Assembly: GCA_013696275.1 (NCBI GenBank)
Contig: JACCYW010000091.1
Span: 1 to 7,757, forward strand
Length of the DNA stretch: 7,757 nt
Origin: Chloroflexota bacterium
Lineage (GTDB): Bacteria; Chloroflexota; Limnocylindria; Limnocylindrales; CSP1-4
Direction of reading: 5' to 3'
Below, one piece after another: positions 5,670 to 7,757 of the stretch. Under the pieces are notes generated by a model. That model did no database searches. It saw only the letters and a program-made list of their open reading frames with translations, and had not been told where the DNA came from. The position numbers and the translations under genes were made by a program. Within the stretch, counting starts at the first letter, position 1. Every line of letters starts with the position of its first letter.

Positions 5670-7256
5670 ATGACCATCGCTCCGGCCGGCATCCCAGAGG
5701 CTGACCCGCCGCGGCTGGAGATGCGCGGCATCACCAAGCGATATCCCGGTGTCGTCGCCAATGACCATATCGACCTGGATCTGCGGGCGGGCGAGATCCA
5801 CGCGCTGTTGGGCGAGAATGGCGCTGGCAAGTCGACCCTCATGAACATCCTGTACGGCCTCGCCCGCCCAGACGAAGGCGAGATCCTGCTCGATGGAGTG
5901 CCGGTCACCATCGAAGGGCCGAGCGACGCCATCTCGCGCGGGATAAGCATGGTCCATCAGCACTTCATGCTGGTGCCCGTCCTGTCCGTGGCTGACAACA
6001 TCCTGTTGGGCGCGGAGGTGATGGCCGATCCGATATTCCTGGACCGTCGTAAGGCGAACCGGCGGATCAAGGAGTTGGGCGATCAGTTCGGCTTCGAGAT
6101 CGACCCTGACGCCAAGGTAGAGGGACTGTCGGTCGGCTGGCAACAGCGGGTGGAGATCATGAAGGCGCTGTACCGGGAGGCCCGTGTCCTCGTCCTGGAT
6201 GAGCCGACCGCCGTTCTGACACCACAGGAGACGAAGGAGATCTTCGCCGTCCTTCGACGCCTGGCCGATGAGGGCCGCAGCATCATCTTCATCAGCCACA
6301 AGCTGTACGAGGTGTTGGAGATAGCCGACCGGATCACCGTCATCAGACGGGGCAAGGTGGTCGGCACGCGCCTCCCGTCCGCGACCGACGAGGATGATCT
6401 GGCTGAACTCATGGTCGGCCGGGAGGTCCAGTTGGTCGTCGATCGCGGCGAGTCCCACCCGACGGAGCCGATCCTGGAGGTCCAGGGGATACATGCCAAG
6501 GACGACCGCGGCCACGAGACGGTTCGTGGCGTCGCCCTCACCGTGCGCGCGGGTGAGATCTATGGCGTCGCAGGCGTGGCCGGCAACGGACAGGAGGAGC
6601 TGGTCGAGGCGCTGACGGGCCTGCGACGGCCCACCTCCGGAAGCGTTCGATTGGATGATCAGGATGTCACCGCAGCTGGGCCGCGCGACCTGCAGCGGGC
6701 CGGTATGTCGTTCGTGCCCGGCGATCGCCATCGCTTCGGCATGGTCCTCAGCTTCTCCATCGCCGACAACCTGGTACTCACGCAATACGACGAGCCGCCC
6801 TTCGCGCGCGGCATCCTTCGTAACGACGGGGCGATCGATGAATGGGCACGCCGGGCCATCGAGCAGTACGACATCAGGACGCCTGCAGCGGACATCCCGG
6901 CGGGCACGCTTTCGGGCGGCAATCAACAGAAGACGGTGGTCGCGCGAGAGTGCAGCCGCAACTTGAGACTGCTGGTCCTCGACCAGCCGACCCGCGGCCT
7001 GGATGTCGGTAGCATCGAGTTCATCCACCGCCAGGTCATCGCGAAACGGGATGAAGGAGCGGCCATCCTGCTGGTGTCGGCTGAGTTGGATGAGATCCTC
7101 GAGCTGTCGGATCGCATCGGCGTCATGTACCGCGGTTCACTCGTGGCCGAGATGGATGGACCGTCGGCCGACCGCGAAACGGTCGGTCTGTTGATGGCCA
7201 CGGGCAGCCGAGGCGGAGGCGGCGTGGCAGCGAACGACGCCCCGCGAGCGGCCTGA
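5670..7256 (+). CDS. ABC importer ATPase with two fused nucleotide-binding domains (nucleoside/sugar type)
   Basis: This 528-residue cytoplasmic ATPase powers the importer. NBD1 (about 15-250) has Walker A GENGAGKST (48-56), Q-loop Q97, signature LSVGWQQR (153-160), Walker B LVLDEPTA (174-181, catalytic E178) and switch H210. NBD2 (about 267-510) has a degenerate Walker A GVAGNGQEE (302-310), an intact signature LSGGNQQK (414-421), Walker B LVLDQPTRGLD (435-445) with Gln in place of the catalytic Glu, and Ser470 in place of the switch His. This asymmetry is usual for the RbsA/NupO (YufO) group. Length and order match NupO-like proteins, and the BMP lipoprotein upstream points to nucleosides rather than ribose. 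The ATG at 5670 lacks a ribosome-binding site, and the next in-frame Met is 18 residues in. The stop overlaps the permease start by one base (TGATG). Confidence 0.95.
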   Translation: MTIAPAGIPEADPPRLEMRGITKRYPGVVANDHIDLDLRAGEIHALLGENGAGKSTLMNILYGLARPDEGEILLDGVPVTIEGPSDAISRGISMVHQHFMLVPVLSVADNILLGAEVMADPIFLDRRKANRRIKELGDQFGFEIDPDAKVEGLSVGWQQRVEIMKALYREARVLVLDEPTAVLTPQETKEIFAVLRRLADEGRSIIFISHKLYEVLEIADRITVIRRGKVVGTRLPSATDEDDLAELMVGREVQLVVDRGESHPTEPILEVQGIHAKDDRGHETVRGVALTVRAGEIYGVAGVAGNGQEELVEALTGLRRPTSGSVRLDDQDVTAAGPRDLQRAGMSFVPGDRHRFGMVLSFSIADNLVLTQYDEPPFARGILRNDGAIDEWARRAIEQYDIRTPAADIPAGTLSGGNQQKTVVARECSRNLRLLVLDQPTRGLDVGSIEFIHRQVIAKRDEGAAILLVSAELDEILELSDRIGVMYRGSLVAEMDGPSADRETVGLLMATGSRGGGGVAANDAPRAA

Positions 7257-7757
7257 TGACGGATCCCGAGGCAGGACCGTCCGCGCCCGCCAGCGGACCG
7301 GGAGCACTGCCAGCGACGCCCACGGAAGCGTCGCGCGAGATGGGACGTTCAACGTTGCACCGGATCTGGGCGCTTTCGGCCATCCCGATGGCGGCGGTGG
7401 CGCTGGCGGTCATCGTCGGGGCGGTGGTGATGATGGCTTCCAGCGTGGTGATCGGTGACTCATTCGATGCCGGACTGCCCGTCCGGGCATACCTCGCCCT
7501 ACTGGAAGGTGGCTTGGGCATCGGAGCAGCCCAGCCGGAGAACGCGATCACCGCGTCGATCGTCAACACGGCGCCGCTCCTGTTGGCCGGTCTGTCGGTA
7601 GCGCTCGGCTTCAAGGCTGGGCTTTTCAACATCGGCGCCACCGGCCAGTTCTTGATGGGCGGCCTGGCGGCGTCCGTAGTGGGCGCGCAGTTCGCCAACG
7701 CAGACCCCCTCGTGGCCATCCCGGTAGCGGTCGTCGCGGGCGCGGCGGGCGGTGCCC
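7256..7757 (+). CDS. ABC importer permease, first of a probable pair (3' truncated by window edge)
   Basis: The frame opens at ATG 7256 and stays open to the window end, giving 167 residues. After a Pro/Ala-rich cytoplasmic tail (1-35) come a first membrane segment (about 40-62), a second (about 103-118) and the family hallmark FKAGLFNIGATGQFLMGG (119-136), then two more hydrophobic segments (about 131-147 and 150-167). This block (GLxVALxFKAGLFNIGxxGQ) is characteristic of BPD_transp_2 permeases such as NupP/YufP, which form the membrane channel with a second permease. The start overlaps the ATPase stop as TGATG and has no ribosome-binding site, so it is probably translated by coupling. M29 is a less likely start. 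A NupQ-like second permease is expected immediately downstream, outside the window. Confidence 0.92.
   Translation, partial: MTDPEAGPSAPASGPGALPATPTEASREMGRSTLHRIWALSAIPMAAVALAVIVGAVVMMASSVVIGDSFDAGLPVRAYLALLEGGLGIGAAQPENAITASIVNTAPLLLAGLSVALGFKAGLFNIGATGQFLMGGLAASVVGAQFANADPLVAIPVAVVAGAAGGA

Noticed and set aside
5655..7028. 457-codon open frame on the minus strand opposite the ATPase
   Set aside because: The plus strand carries an unmistakable ABC ATPase. The antisense translation has no domain and is rich in Asp/His/Gln/Arg, as expected from the complement of GC-biased codons.

Overview
This is a GC-rich chromosomal stretch from a bacterium with ordinary, densely packed genes. It carries no sign of a phage, plasmid, transposase, CRISPR array, tRNA or rRNA. 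The solute-binding lipoprotein with its Ala/Ser/Glu/Pro-rich linker, the GTG starts, the leaderless-looking start of one gene and the single-domain cupin type would suit an uncultured Chloroflexota (Limnocylindria-like) or actinobacterial lineage. That placement is inference from gene style, because no phylogenetic marker is present.

Layout. (1) The 3' end of an unidentified gene (+ strand, to 230). (2) A zinc-dependent alcohol dehydrogenase on the minus strand (270-1379), convergent with gene 1 and divergent from (3). (3) A small single-domain cupin (+, 1430-1780). (4) A two-gene minus-strand operon: a response regulator with an HD-GYP c-di-GMP phosphodiesterase output (2543-3610), then a PlsC-type acyltransferase (1719-2546). 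The two genes overlap by four bases (GTGA). The acyltransferase runs 62 bp into the 3' end of the cupin gene on the other strand. (5) About 630 bp without a convincing gene (3722-4353), holding several inverted and direct repeats. (6) A plus-strand ABC import operon: a BMP/PnrA-type substrate-binding lipoprotein (4354-5583), a strong GC hairpin, a double-NBD ATPase (5670-7256) and the first permease (from 7256, running off the window).

How the genes work together. The right-hand operon has the architecture of the BMP-type nucleoside importers (Bacillus NupNOPQ, Treponema PnrA): lipoprotein, tandem ATPase, permease 1, and presumably permease 2 just outside the window. The hairpin after the lipoprotein gene probably sets stoichiometry, giving much binding protein and less ATPase. 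A TATGCT hexamer just upstream of the ATPase ATG may restart transcription as a leaderless message. The middle operon links phosphorelay-controlled c-di-GMP turnover with phospholipid acylation by translational overlap. The dehydrogenase and cupin share a 50-bp divergent spacer, and their substrates cannot be told from sequence.

I see no clearly new biological system. The best leads are the hairpin/leaderless junction at 5605-5670, the HD-GYP/acyltransferase coupling, the antisense 3' overlap at 1719-1780, and the repeat-bearing gap upstream of the importer.
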